Shown: positions 38,211 through 47,532 of the stretch, piece after piece | Numbering within the stretch: the stretch's first letter is position 1 | Layout: each line of letters begins with the position of its first letter | Assembly (NCBI GenBank): GCA_021847735.1 | Contig: JAJZQD010000002.1 | Coordinates: forward strand, 1 to 64,000 | DNA from: Bacillota bacterium | Lineage (GTDB): Bacteria > Bacillota > Thermincolia > Thermincolales > UBA2595 | Length of the DNA stretch: 64,000 nt | Direction: 5' to 3' | Position numbers and translations under genes: made by a program | The notes under the pieces: model-generated | Databases searched by the model: none | What the model saw: only the letters and a program-made list of their open reading frames with translations | What the model was told of the DNA's origin: nothing

Positions 38211-39341
38211 ATGACCAAAGACCGTGTTCTTATTTGCACACATTCCGCCGGTTTTGGACACCGGAAGGCTGCGGAAGCATTAATTGAAGCCTTTCGGACG
38301 ATAAGTCCTGAAACCGGAGTTTATATCATCGACCCTTTTGAATTTGCCAGGCCTTACTTAAACAAACTTTTGATACATATTTATCTGAAGATACTTAAAA
38401 GGGCCCCTTATATTTACCGGATGCTTTATGAAAAGGGCGAAAGGTCTGACCGTGATAGGCATGGATACAGCTTCCTATGGAAGTTGATTATTAATCAGGC
38501 ATTTTATCAAAAACTGGACTTATTGGTTGAGGAAATTCGGCCAACTGTCATTTTATGTACCCATCCTTTTGCCGCAGTGGTCATGAGCAGGTGGAGGGAG
38601 CGAAAAGGTGCTGTTACGCCGGCTATTACCGGGCTAATCACAGATTACACTGTTCATCCTTTTTGGAAGGGCCTCAACCTGGAAGGGTATTTTACGGCCT
38701 CCCCTGACCTGCTGCCTGATATTACAGATGGGGGTATCTCCGGGGAAATGGTCTGGGCTACGGGAATTCCCGTCAGCAGGAAATTTGGCCGGGTTGCCGG
38801 GAAAAAGCGGGTTAGGCTTGACCTTGGTTTGAACCCATATCTGAAAACAATACTGGTGATGGGCGGGGGTTTTGGGTTAGGTGACCTGGACGAGGTTGTA
38901 AAGTGTATCGGTTCATCTGACCTAAAAGTCCAGCTGATGGTTGTAACCGGGATAAATACCGGGCTTCAAAAAAGGCTAAAGAAGCTAATAGCGGATTTGG
39001 GGATACCTGTAAAGGTGTTCGGGTTTGTGGACAACATACCGGAGTTTATGGCTGCCGCGGATATAATTGTCAGTAAGCCGGGCGGGATAACAGTTGCCGA
39101 GGCGCTGGCCGCCAAGTTACCCATTATAATTTGGAAACCTATCCCCGGCCAGGAAGTCAGGAACGCGTCCTTTCTTGTAAAAAAGCGTCTGGGCAGGCAG
39201 GTCAATGACGGGACAGATCTGATTGCTGCTGTCAAACAGCAGCTTGATTTACAGCAGAGCGCCCGGCTGGAACTGACTGCTTTAAACAGGTTGGCTGCCA
39301 GGAATATTGCCGGTATTGTAATAGAAGCCTTTATGAGTTAA
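38211..39341 (+). CDS. MGDG synthase/UgtP-like glycosyltransferase (GT28 family)
   Basis: 376 aa. The N-terminal MGDG-synthase domain shows HSAGFGHRKAAEALIEAF; the C-terminal GT28 domain shows VMGGGFGLGDLDEVVKCI, VFGFVDNIPEFMAAADIIVS and KPGGITVAEALA, which bind the UDP-sugar. Family members transfer glucose or galactose to diacylglycerol; this is the likely but unproven role. ATG 38211 is used; TTG 38202 is an alternative that sits closer to the GGAAGGGG ribosome binding site. Confidence 0.85.
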   Translation: MTKDRVLICTHSAGFGHRKAAEALIEAFRTISPETGVYIIDPFEFARPYLNKLLIHIYLKILKRAPYIYRMLYEKGERSDRDRHGYSFLWKLIINQAFYQKLDLLVEEIRPTVILCTHPFAAVVMSRWRERKGAVTPAITGLITDYTVHPFWKGLNLEGYFTASPDLLPDITDGGISGEMVWATGIPVSRKFGRVAGKKRVRLDLGLNPYLKTILVMGGGFGLGDLDEVVKCIGSSDLKVQLMVVTGINTGLQKRLKKLIADLGIPVKVFGFVDNIPEFMAAADIIVSKPGGITVAEALAAKLPIIIWKPIPGQEVRNASFLVKKRLGRQVNDGTDLIAAVKQQLDLQQSARLELTALNRLAARNIAGIVIEAFMS

Positions 39342-39354
39342 AGGGGGTGCATGG

Positions 39355-40029
39355 GTGCCGAATTTTAATGAAATCGACATTATAGTACGGATAATCTTGT
39401 CATGTGTTTTGGGCGGAATTATTGGCCTGGAGCGGGAAAGCCTGAACAAGTCCGCCGGCTTCAGGACCCACATCCTGGTGTGTGTAGGGTCGGCATTGAT
39501 CATGATAGTATCCCAGGAAATGTATAACACGTACCACAACCAAACCTCCCTTGACCCGGCCAGGATAGCTGCCCAGGTGGTAAGCGGCATAGGTTTTTTG
39601 GGTGCCGGCACCATTATGCGGGAAGGCGCTACGGTCAAAGGTCTTACTACTGCCGCGACCCTTTGGGTGGTAGCCGGGGTCGGATTGGCTGTCGGGGCAG
39701 GTTTTTTTTTCCCGGCCCTGGTGACCACAGGTGTTATATTCCTTTCCCTGATATACCTCGGCAAAGTTGAAAAGCTTATGGCAGGGCAGACTCATGTCTC
39801 TGTACTTATCATCACCGCAGAGAACAGGGTCGGTCAGTTGGGACGGGTAGGTTCATTTCTGGGGGAACACAAAATACTTATTCTTAATATCCAGATGAGA
39901 CAACTGAGAGACGACAACAAGGTAATGTTCGAAATCGACATCAAGACACCGACGGAAATCGATATGAATGAAGTGTTGTACGAACTCTCGGATATACCGG
40001 GCGTGAACCAGGTGGAACTGGCAGAATAG
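39355..40029 (+). CDS. MgtC/SapB family membrane protein
   Basis: 224 aa, GTG start with AAAGGGGG upstream. Four to five N-terminal membrane helices with the MgtC pattern LGGIIGLERESLNKSAGFRT, GSALIMIVSQ and VSGIGFLGAGTIMREG, followed by a C-terminal ACT-like domain (about residues 145-224). MgtC proteins are linked to growth at low magnesium and to modulation of the F-type ATPase; the role here is not known. Confidence 0.88.
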   Translation: MPNFNEIDIIVRIILSCVLGGIIGLERESLNKSAGFRTHILVCVGSALIMIVSQEMYNTYHNQTSLDPARIAAQVVSGIGFLGAGTIMREGATVKGLTTAATLWVVAGVGLAVGAGFFFPALVTTGVIFLSLIYLGKVEKLMAGQTHVSVLIITAENRVGQLGRVGSFLGEHKILILNIQMRQLRDDNKVMFEIDIKTPTEIDMNEVLYELSDIPGVNQVELAE

Positions 40030-40055
40030 CACCTATCGGATTCGGGGGGAAGAAA

Positions 40056-43000
40056 TTGTCATTTATATCCTCTTTACCTGAGCCAGACACAGAACGGCAT
40101 CAAGCCGTTCTACATTTTTGCAATTACATAGAAAAGTCCTCTCAGCCGGATGAATTCAAAGAGGTTATGAAGCGGGGACAGATTGTTCGAGTAGAAATCA
40201 GTACTTCGGCTAAAAAGTGGTGTGTTCACCTTTTGTTGGACAGGTTTGTTAGCAAAAGGCCACTTGATGAACTGGCCAGGGAAGTGGCTGCGGACATTCC
40301 GGAATTGGAAGAAATGGAGTTCCTGGTCAGGTACAGTATCCCAGGGATGTCAACGGAGCAGCTGCTCCAGCAGTGTTGGGACGATATCCTTTATACCGTA
40401 GGTAAAAACCATCCGGCTCTTTCGGGCTGGCTGGTATCTGCCTCCAAAAAGCTGAAGGGGAAAAACCTGCAGTTGTTTGTAAAGAGCCAGGTGGGCGGGG
40501 AAATTATCACCCAGCAACAGGTACCGGCCCAGATTGCTGACCTCATCAGGCAGTGGTTGGGGGAAGAATTGTATGTTAGCGTACATGTGCTTGAGGAAGA
40601 CGAATGTGAACATGCTAACTGGGTTTCCCAGCAGGAAGCGGAATTTGTCAAAGCCTTGCTGACTCAGCAGGCTGAGAGATTGGACGATTCCAAGGAAACG
40701 GTCAAAGACCGGCCGGCGGAAAATACGGTTCAGCATTCCAAGCCGGGAGGGCAAAACGGTTTTCGCAGGAAAAAAGCCAAGGGGCCGGAGCCTGGGGCTC
40801 TGATGGGCCGGATGATTTCCGAAAGCCCAGTGACCATAGAAAATATTACTGAGGAAGAAAAGAGCATTTCTGTCCAGGGACGGGTTATCAAGCTCGATAT
40901 TCGCCAGTTGAAAAGCGGGCGAAACCTGGTCAGTTTTGATATTACCGACCTCACCGACAGTATAACCGTAAAGTTTTTTGAAGATGAAAAAGGGGAAGCC
41001 AGGGTTTCCGAATCACTTAAATTAGGGATGTGGGTCAAAGTCCGGGGACCTGTGCAGCAGGACAGGTTTTCCCAGGAACTGACCATGATGGCTTACGATA
41101 TTGTCATTGCCGAATTTGAGGTTAGGGCAGACACCGCTGAGGAAAAGAGGGTGGAACTCCATCTTCATACCAAGATGAGCGCAATGGACGGGATTACCGG
41201 GGTCAGCGAAGCAGTTAGTACTGCGGCCAAATGGGGCCATCAGGCAGTGGCCATTACGGACCACGGAGTTGTCCAGGCTTTTCCTGATGCTTATGAAACC
41301 GGCAAAAAGCACGGCATCAAGGTTATCTACGGCATGGAAGGATACCTGATTGACGACGGTGTACCCATAGTAATCAAATCTCACCAGGGCCTTTTGGCTG
41401 AAGAGGAATTTGTGGTTTTTGACCTGGAGACCACAGGTTTTTCCCCAAACGTAAATGAAATTATCGAGATTGGGGCCGTAAAAATCAAAAACGGTCAAAT
41501 GACCGACCGCTTTGCCAGGTTTGTCAGGCCGCAGAACGGAATCCCTGTGGAGGTCCAGCGGCTTACGGGCATAATCCCTGAAATGGTGGCTGAGGCAGAG
41601 GGTATAGGCCGGGTACTGCCTGAATTTATGGAATTTGCAGGCTCTTCAACTTTGGTAGCCCACAATGCCCAATTTGATTTGGGATTTCTCCGGGTTAACC
41701 TTATGCGGGAGCTTAACCAAGGCATAAACAACCCGAGCGTGGACACCCTCGGTCTGGCCAGGGCATTACTCCCCAACCTCAAAAATCACAAACTGAAGAG
41801 CCTGGCGGAAGAATTCAGCATCCCGCTGGAAAAACACCACCGGGCTGCTGATGACGCCGAAGCCACTGCTGCGATATTGATGAAACTCATGGAAATGCTG
41901 CCGTCCCGAGATATAACCCGCCTTAATCAGGTTAACAGCCTGGTAAAACATATTAACCTTGACAAACTAAGACCCAGCCATATTGTGCTTTTGGTCCAAA
42001 ACTACACGGGCCTGCAGAACCTCTACCGGTTGGTAACCATGTCACACCTCAACTACTTTTACCGCCACCCGAGGATTCCCCGCAGTGAACTTGTGAAAAG
42101 ACGCGAAGGGCTGCTTGTGGGTTCAGCCTGCGAGGCAGGAGAGCTTATCAGCGCTTATCTGGATGGGGCCGGTGGAGAAAAACTTGAAGAAATTGCCTCG
42201 TTTTATGACTACCTGGAAATCCAGCCTACCGGAAATAATGAGTTCCTGATCCGCCAAGGGCGTGTCGATGGAGTCGAAGCCCTGAGGCAGATGAACAGGG
42301 ACATTATGGAACTGGGCAGGAAACTAAAAAAGTTGGTGGTAGCCACCTGTGACGTGCATTTCCTTGATCCTGCGGACGGCCTGTTCAGGAAGGTGCTTTT
42401 GGCCGGACAGGGCTACGAGGACGTAAACGACCAGGCCCCCCTATATTTCAGGACCACCGCGGAAATGCTGGAGGAATTCTCCTACCTTGGTGCGGACAAG
42501 GCCAGGGAAGTGGTTGTTACCAACCCGCGGCTTATCTCAGACCAGATAATGGGAATCAAACCAATGCCCGACGATTTCTTTCCCCCCAAGATTGAGGGAG
42601 CCGAGGAACAGATAACAAGCATGACCTGGAGCAAGGCCAAGTCTATCTACGGTGAGCAGCTTCCCGAGACAGTCCGCAAGAGAATAGACAAGGAACTTAA
42701 CTCTATAATCGCCAACGGTTTTGCAGTTTTGTACCTGATTGCTCATAAGCTTGTCAGAAAATCAAATGAGGACGGGTATCTGGTCGGTTCCCGGGGTTCA
42801 GTTGGCTCGTCCTTTGTCGCCACTATGACAGGTATAACCGAGGTTAATCCGCTGCCGCCGCATTACATATGTCCGGTCTGCAAACACAGTGAATTTATTG
42901 AGGACGGCTCCTTCGGCTGCGGGGCAGACTTGCCTGATAAAGATTGTCCGAAATGCAGTGTCAGGTACAGGAAAGACGGCTTTGATATCCCCTTTGAGGT

Positions 43001-44450
43001 ATTTCTGGGGTTTGACGGGGACAAGGTTCCCGATATTGACCTAAACTTTTCAGGGGATTACCAGCCCAGGGCCCACAAGTATACAGAAGAACTCTTCGGT
43101 GAGGGTCATGTCTTCCGGGCGGGCACAATAGGTACCATAGCTGATAAAACCGCCTACGGTTTTGTACAAAAATACCTGGATGACCGTGGAATGAGAAAAC
43201 GGAAACCGGAAATGGACCGCCTCATCGGGGGATGTACCGGGGTGAAAAGGACCACGGGGCAGCATCCGGGGGGTGTCATGGTTATCCCCCGCGATATGGA
43301 CGTCCACGATTTTACTCCTCTCCAGTACCCGGCAGATGACAAAAAATCCGGCATAGTGACGACTCATTTTGACTATCATTCAATTTCCGGCCGGATTGTT
43401 AAGCTCGATATCCTCGGCCACGATGACCCCACGGTTATTAAAATGCTGGAGGATTTAACAGGAAAAAATGCCAAAACCATACCCCTGGATGAGCCTGAAA
43501 CCATGAAATTATTTTCGAGCGTGGAGGGCCTAGGGGTTACCCCTGAGCAGATCAGGTCGAACATGGGGAGCTACGGGATTCCGGAGTTCGGTACAAAATT
43601 TGTCCGCCAAATGCTGGAGGACACCAAGCCCACAACTTTTTCCGAACTTGTCAGGATATCGGGTTTTTCTCACGGGACCGATGTCTGGCTTAACAACGCC
43701 CAGGACTTTATTCGCCAGGGAGTGTGCAGGCTGTCTGAAGCCATCTCTGCCCGGGATGATATTATGATTTACCTTATCTATAAGGGGCTGGAACCGAAGC
43801 GGGCCTTCAAAATCATGGAGGGAGTACGCAAGGGAAAAGGCGTCAAACCGGAAGACGAGGAGTACATGACAGAACACAAAGTGCCCGGGTGGTACATAGA
43901 GTCCTGTAAAAAGATTAAATACATGTTCCCCAAAGCCCACGCAGTGGCTTATGTGATGATGGCTTACCGGATAGCATACTTCAAGGTCCACTATCCCGAG
44001 GCTTTTTATGCGACCTACTTTACGGTCCGGGCCGATGAATTTGATGCCGATATAGCGGTTCAGGGCAGCCATCTTGTTTGCCAGATGATTGAAGAAATTG
44101 AGGGCAAGGGGAATGATGCCTCCACTAAGGAGAAGAACCTTCTGACCATCCTGGAAGTGGTCCTGGAAATGTGGGAACGGGGTATCAAGATGACCCGTGT
44201 CAGCTTAGAGGACTCCCGGGCTGCGCGATTTCTTATCACCGAGAACGGTTTACTCCCGCCTTTTGCGGCTCTGCAGGGTTTGGGTGAGACCGCTGCCAAA
44301 AACATCGTCAGGGCCCGCAGGCAGAAAAAGTTTACTTCAGTTGAGGATTTAAGAATCAGGGCCAAACTTAGTAAGGCTGTGATTGAGATTATGATGAACC
44401 ATGGCTGTCTTAACGGTTTGCCTGAAACTGACCAGATGGTATTGTTTTAG
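40056..44450 (+). CDS. polC: DNA polymerase III PolC-type alpha subunit
   Basis: Replicative polymerase of low-GC Gram-positives, 1464 aa. Domains in order: N-terminal region (1-230), OB fold (about 255-350), PHP domain starting VELHLHTKMSAMDG (near 370), an inserted DEDDh proofreading exonuclease (VVFDLETTGFSPNVNEIIEI, Asp456 and Glu458, to about 615), the rest of PHP, then palm/fingers with KVPDIDLNFSGDYQPRAHKY and a Cys-rich zinc site (CPVCKHSEF ... CPKCS). TTG start with GGGGGAAG upstream. In Bacillus rimP follows directly; here 16 kb of other genes intervene. Confidence 0.98.
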   Translation: MSFISSLPEPDTERHQAVLHFCNYIEKSSQPDEFKEVMKRGQIVRVEISTSAKKWCVHLLLDRFVSKRPLDELAREVAADIPELEEMEFLVRYSIPGMSTEQLLQQCWDDILYTVGKNHPALSGWLVSASKKLKGKNLQLFVKSQVGGEIITQQQVPAQIADLIRQWLGEELYVSVHVLEEDECEHANWVSQQEAEFVKALLTQQAERLDDSKETVKDRPAENTVQHSKPGGQNGFRRKKAKGPEPGALMGRMISESPVTIENITEEEKSISVQGRVIKLDIRQLKSGRNLVSFDITDLTDSITVKFFEDEKGEARVSESLKLGMWVKVRGPVQQDRFSQELTMMAYDIVIAEFEVRADTAEEKRVELHLHTKMSAMDGITGVSEAVSTAAKWGHQAVAITDHGVVQAFPDAYETGKKHGIKVIYGMEGYLIDDGVPIVIKSHQGLLAEEEFVVFDLETTGFSPNVNEIIEIGAVKIKNGQMTDRFARFVRPQNGIPVEVQRLTGIIPEMVAEAEGIGRVLPEFMEFAGSSTLVAHNAQFDLGFLRVNLMRELNQGINNPSVDTLGLARALLPNLKNHKLKSLAEEFSIPLEKHHRAADDAEATAAILMKLMEMLPSRDITRLNQVNSLVKHINLDKLRPSHIVLLVQNYTGLQNLYRLVTMSHLNYFYRHPRIPRSELVKRREGLLVGSACEAGELISAYLDGAGGEKLEEIASFYDYLEIQPTGNNEFLIRQGRVDGVEALRQMNRDIMELGRKLKKLVVATCDVHFLDPADGLFRKVLLAGQGYEDVNDQAPLYFRTTAEMLEEFSYLGADKAREVVVTNPRLISDQIMGIKPMPDDFFPPKIEGAEEQITSMTWSKAKSIYGEQLPETVRKRIDKELNSIIANGFAVLYLIAHKLVRKSNEDGYLVGSRGSVGSSFVATMTGITEVNPLPPHYICPVCKHSEFIEDGSFGCGADLPDKDCPKCSVRYRKDGFDIPFEVFLGFDGDKVPDIDLNFSGDYQPRAHKYTEELFGEGHVFRAGTIGTIADKTAYGFVQKYLDDRGMRKRKPEMDRLIGGCTGVKRTTGQHPGGVMVIPRDMDVHDFTPLQYPADDKKSGIVTTHFDYHSISGRIVKLDILGHDDPTVIKMLEDLTGKNAKTIPLDEPETMKLFSSVEGLGVTPEQIRSNMGSYGIPEFGTKFVRQMLEDTKPTTFSELVRISGFSHGTDVWLNNAQDFIRQGVCRLSEAISARDDIMIYLIYKGLEPKRAFKIMEGVRKGKGVKPEDEEYMTEHKVPGWYIESCKKIKYMFPKAHAVAYVMMAYRIAYFKVHYPEAFYATYFTVRADEFDADIAVQGSHLVCQMIEEIEGKGNDASTKEKNLLTILEVVLEMWERGIKMTRVSLEDSRAARFLITENGLLPPFAALQGLGETAAKNIVRARRQKKFTSVEDLRIRAKLSKAVIEIMMNHGCLNGLPETDQMVLF

Positions 44451-44462
44451 CGGGGTTTTGAG

Positions 44463-45572
44463 GTGACAGTATTGACAAAGACGAGAATTCGGGAATTGGA
44501 CACCTTTAGGGGACTTGCCTTCGCGGCTGTGGTATTGCAGCACACCATCGGCATCTACAACCAGCGGGGAGGGTTCACTACCTTTGATAAGTGGCTTGCG
44601 GCCGGTTTGTTCAGTGCAGCCAAGTTCGCGGTACCGGCCTTTGTCTTTGTCACTGGCCTGGTGCTTTTCTATAATTACTACGACAGCCTGAATTATCCCG
44701 GGTTTATAGTAAAACGCTTCACCGAGGTCGGTATCCCTTATTTGGCCTGGAGCCTCTACTATACCAGCTTTTACACCAGAAGATGGCCTGTTACACCGGA
44801 TTACTTTAAGGTCTATGTGAAGAATATCCTGACGGGAAAAGGCGGCTACCATCTTTGGTTCATTGTTCTGATTATGCAGTTTTATATTTTGTTTCCGGTC
44901 TGGCGTTATCTTTTTCAGCTGGCCGGCAGACTTCTCAGGTCTTCGGCCAGTAAATGGGCCGTCCTGGCTGCGGCGGGTTTCTTCTACCTATGGTTGGTCG
45001 TATGGGCTTATTCAACGCAATTCAGTACCCAAAATCCCGTTTTGCTCAGCATTCTCAAATACCGTGACCATATTTCTTTGTTATGGTATCTGTATTTTAT
45101 GATTGGAGGCGTAGCAGGCCTCAACCTTAAAAAGTTTCGCAGTTTGCTTAAGCCCTTAACGATACCGGCTTTGTTGACCTATGTCGTACTTTTTTATTAT
45201 TTCACCCACCTTATGGCCGGGGGCGACAGTTGTATCAGCCTGAAGTATGCAGGCTCTTTTACACCGGCAATGGTAATCTTCTCTGTGGCCACAATTCTGC
45301 TATTCTACCGACTGGCAATTACCCTGTCTGACAAAGTCCACTTTTTCGATACCCTGGGCAGGTATTCCCTCGGGGCGTATCTGGCCCATGCCGCGGCGCT
45401 GAATTGGACAACTCTGGCAGTCATATACCTGACCCCTGGTGCAGGGATTACCCTGCACCTGTTACTCACCTTTATCCTGACTGTGCTGATATCATTGGTC
45501 CTTACAATGCTCCTAAACCGTCTGCCCCTGGGAAATTTCCTGACAGGCAGGGTAAGAACGAAAACGGGATGA
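44463..45572 (+). CDS. Membrane acyltransferase, family 3 (OafA/YrhL-type)
   Basis: 369 aa with about ten membrane helices and no soluble extra domain. The N-terminal signature RELDTFRGLAFAAVVLQHTI includes the R-G and His residues typical of acyltransferase_3 proteins, which transfer acetyl or succinyl groups to surface sugars. GTG start with TTGAGG just upstream, 12 bases after polC. The substrate is unknown; nearby glycosyltransferases make an envelope glycan or glycolipid plausible. Confidence 0.82.
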   Translation: MTVLTKTRIRELDTFRGLAFAAVVLQHTIGIYNQRGGFTTFDKWLAAGLFSAAKFAVPAFVFVTGLVLFYNYYDSLNYPGFIVKRFTEVGIPYLAWSLYYTSFYTRRWPVTPDYFKVYVKNILTGKGGYHLWFIVLIMQFYILFPVWRYLFQLAGRLLRSSASKWAVLAAAGFFYLWLVVWAYSTQFSTQNPVLLSILKYRDHISLLWYLYFMIGGVAGLNLKKFRSLLKPLTIPALLTYVVLFYYFTHLMAGGDSCISLKYAGSFTPAMVIFSVATILLFYRLAITLSDKVHFFDTLGRYSLGAYLAHAAALNWTTLAVIYLTPGAGITLHLLLTFILTVLISLVLTMLLNRLPLGNFLTGRVRTKTG

Positions 45573-45624
45573 AAAGAGCCCAACGAACAGCAAACCTTCA
45601 GCGCTGATTAAAAGGGGTGGTTTT

Positions 45625-46356
45625 TTGAAGAAGCTAATAGAAGAGTTTATTACAAAGCGGGTTTCAGACGCAAACCCGTCCATCTACAGAAAGCCTCTTA
45701 TCGGTTATTCCCCGGCGGATGATGAAATATTTACCTCATTAAAGACAGTGGTAGGGGAGCAGCATTTACTACCGGTGGATTTATTACCCGGTGCCAAAAC
45801 GGTGCTGGCCTTTTTCGTTCCCTATAAAAAAAGTATTGTGGATGGAAACAGGAGCGGGGTTTCCGCATCCTGGGAATGGGCCCAAACTTACGCCTGTACC
45901 AATAACCTGATTAATGAAATATGCCGGGGATTAAACGAGCTCCTTATAGGACACGGCGTAAAAATGGCCTGGCTGTTTCCAACTTATAATTTCGATAAAG
46001 AAAAGCTTATGGCTGACTGGTCCCACAAGCATGTGGCCTATGCCTGCGGTTTGGGCCAATTCGGCCGGAACCATCTCCTGATCACCTCCAAGGGTTGTGC
46101 CGGTCGGTTTGGAACAGCAGTGCTTGATGTACCGCTGGAACCCAGTCCGAGACCGGAAACAGTGCATGCCTGTCCCGGGAATAAGTCCTGTGATTTCTGC
46201 ATAAAAAAGTGCCCTGTAGGGGCACTAAACCAAGCTAAATTTGCCAGACACGAATGCTACCGCCAATGCCAGGCCAATGACAGCCTGTTTCCTGATATTG
46301 AGTGCGTAGAAGTGTGCGGGAAATGCTCTACAGGACCGTGCGCATATATCGAGTGA
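45625..46356 (+). CDS. QueG-related iron-sulfur protein
   Basis: 243 aa, TTG start. The N-terminal part resembles epoxyqueuosine reductase QueG (LPGAKTVLAFFVPYKKSI, VAYACGLGQFGRNHLLITSK and GCAGRFGTAVLDVPLE). The C-terminal part has a cluster motif CPGNKSCDFCIKKCPVGAL and further Cys residues (ECYRQC, ECVEVCGKCSTGPC). It is shorter than classical QueG and may be a different reductase of that family. The last two bases before the stop and the TGA stop itself are the first bases of the 119-bp repeat at 46352, so the natural C-terminus may have been altered. Confidence 0.75.
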   Translation: MKKLIEEFITKRVSDANPSIYRKPLIGYSPADDEIFTSLKTVVGEQHLLPVDLLPGAKTVLAFFVPYKKSIVDGNRSGVSASWEWAQTYACTNNLINEICRGLNELLIGHGVKMAWLFPTYNFDKEKLMADWSHKHVAYACGLGQFGRNHLLITSKGCAGRFGTAVLDVPLEPSPRPETVHACPGNKSCDFCIKKCPVGALNQAKFARHECYRQCQANDSLFPDIECVEVCGKCSTGPCAYIE

Positions 46357-46470
46357 ACTCGTTCAGCTAAAGCTGAACATCGAAACTTCAGTGGGGGACT
46401 CTACCCCCACTGAAGCAGAAAAGTGGAAACTCCACATTATAGAAGGTGGAGTCTTGGAATTGGGATAAAC
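46352..46470 (+). repeat. Hairpin-rich dispersed repeat, copy 1 (119 bp)
   Basis: Differs from the copy at 58973-59092 by one G deletion and one A/C substitution. It contains three hairpins: ttcagct/agctgaa, cttcagtggggg/cccccactgaag, and actccacatt/aaggtggagt (one mismatch in this copy). It begins at the stop codon of the QueG-like gene and ends six bases before the stop of the convergent EamA gene. The layout recalls structured ends of IS200/IS605-type elements or their non-autonomous relatives; no transposase is present. Confidence 0.9.
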
Positions 46471-46476
46471 ATAATT

Positions 46477-47376
46477 TTACTGGATGTCCGCATTTTTTAT
46501 TTTCTCGGTTCTGCTGAATTTTATAAAGATATACAGACCGATTATTATGATTGAGGCCGCAACAATCTGGCGCGGGGAAGGGTGTTCCGCCAGGAAGACC
46601 GAGGCCCAGACGATAGCCCCTACAGGTTCGCCAAGTACGCCAATAGCGACTACCGAGGCCTGAACGTATTTCAGCACCCAGTTGAACACCGTATGGCCGA
46701 AGATAGTACAGACAACGGCAAGGCTAAAAAACAGCAGCCACTCCCGCGGTGGGTAAGGGTAAAAGGATTTGCCTGCCAGAACGACCACTCCGGCAAGGGC
46801 CAGACTGGCGCTGCCGTAAGCGAGGAAGGTATAAACGGAGAGACTCAACCTGGTTCGCAACCGGCGGCCGATGATAAGATAACCTGAGATGGCCACCGCG
46901 CCTACCAGGGCCAGGATGTCACCCTCAAGGGCCCGCCCGCCAAAATGAAAATCGGCGGCCCCTATCAAAATACTGCCGAGTAACGCGATAGCGCCTCCTA
47001 TCATAGCCTTAGTCCCGATTTTTTCCTTAAACAGAAGGAAGGAACCGATAACCACCCAAATTGGCTGGGTGGTTACCAATACAACGGAACTGGCTACACT
47101 GGTGTATCGCAGGGAAATGAACCAGGTAATAAAATGAGTGGCCAGAAAAAGTCCGCTCAATACTCCCAGAAATAAATCACGTAGGGGAATTCGGCGTAGT
47201 TCTTGGGTCTTTTCCCGCCAGGCGAAGGGCAATAGGATCAGGAAGGTAAGAAAAAGACGGTAGAAGGCAATGACAAAGGCATCGGCCTGGGACAATTTTA
47301 CAAACAATGATGAAAAGGAAACGGCAATGACGCCAAAGAAAACGGCCAGATACGGATTAAATTTTGCGTCTTCCAT
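46477..47376 (-). CDS. EamA/DMT-family transporter
   Basis: 299 aa with ten membrane helices formed by two EamA repeats; the first reads VFFGVIAVSFSSLFVKLSQA, with LGVLSGLFLATHFITWFISL, and the second begins near GDILALVGAVAISGYLIIGR. Drug/metabolite exporters of this type move amino acids or other metabolites. It lies downstream of the liv operon on the same strand, separated by a nested palindrome, so it may be cotranscribed at a low level. The substrate is unknown. Confidence 0.88.
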   Translation of the reverse strand: MEDAKFNPYLAVFFGVIAVSFSSLFVKLSQADAFVIAFYRLFLTFLILLPFAWREKTQELRRIPLRDLFLGVLSGLFLATHFITWFISLRYTSVASSVVLVTTQPIWVVIGSFLLFKEKIGTKAMIGGAIALLGSILIGAADFHFGGRALEGDILALVGAVAISGYLIIGRRLRTRLSLSVYTFLAYGSASLALAGVVVLAGKSFYPYPPREWLLFFSLAVVCTIFGHTVFNWVLKYVQASVVAIGVLGEPVGAIVWASVFLAEHPSPRQIVAASIIIIGLYIFIKFSRTEKIKNADIQ

Positions 47377-47400
47377 TGCATTTCACCACACCTAAATGAT

Positions 47401-47420
47401 AAGCGCGGTTTCCCGCGCTT
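47401..47420. repeat. Short perfect hairpin upstream of the EamA gene
   Basis: aagcgcgg (47401-47408) pairs with ccgcgctt (47413-47420) around a four-base loop. It sits just before the larger palindrome at 47422. No T-run follows on either strand. Confidence 0.6.
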
Positions 47421-47421
47421 C

Positions 47422-47523
47422 AGGCTGTTGAAAAGCATCGTCTAGCATTGTCACCGGCTTCACCAGTACGCCCTGCGGCACTGGTGAAGCCGGTTTCGCG
47501 CTATACTCGCTTTTGAACAGCCT
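47422..47523. repeat. Nested inverted-repeat element (102 bp, MITE-like)
   Basis: Outer arms aggctgttgaaaagc (47422-47436) and gcttttgaacagcct (47509-47523) pair with one mismatch; inner arms accggcttcaccagt (47453-47467) and actggtgaagccggt (47480-47494) pair perfectly. The whole lies between livF and the EamA gene, both leftward. It could be a small mobile element or an RNA structure separating the two genes. Confidence 0.75.
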
Positions 47524-47532
47524 ATAATATAT

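Noticed and set aside
43530-44072. Antisense open frame of 180 codons within polC
   Set aside because: Fully inside the conserved polymerase domain of PolC; shadow frame.
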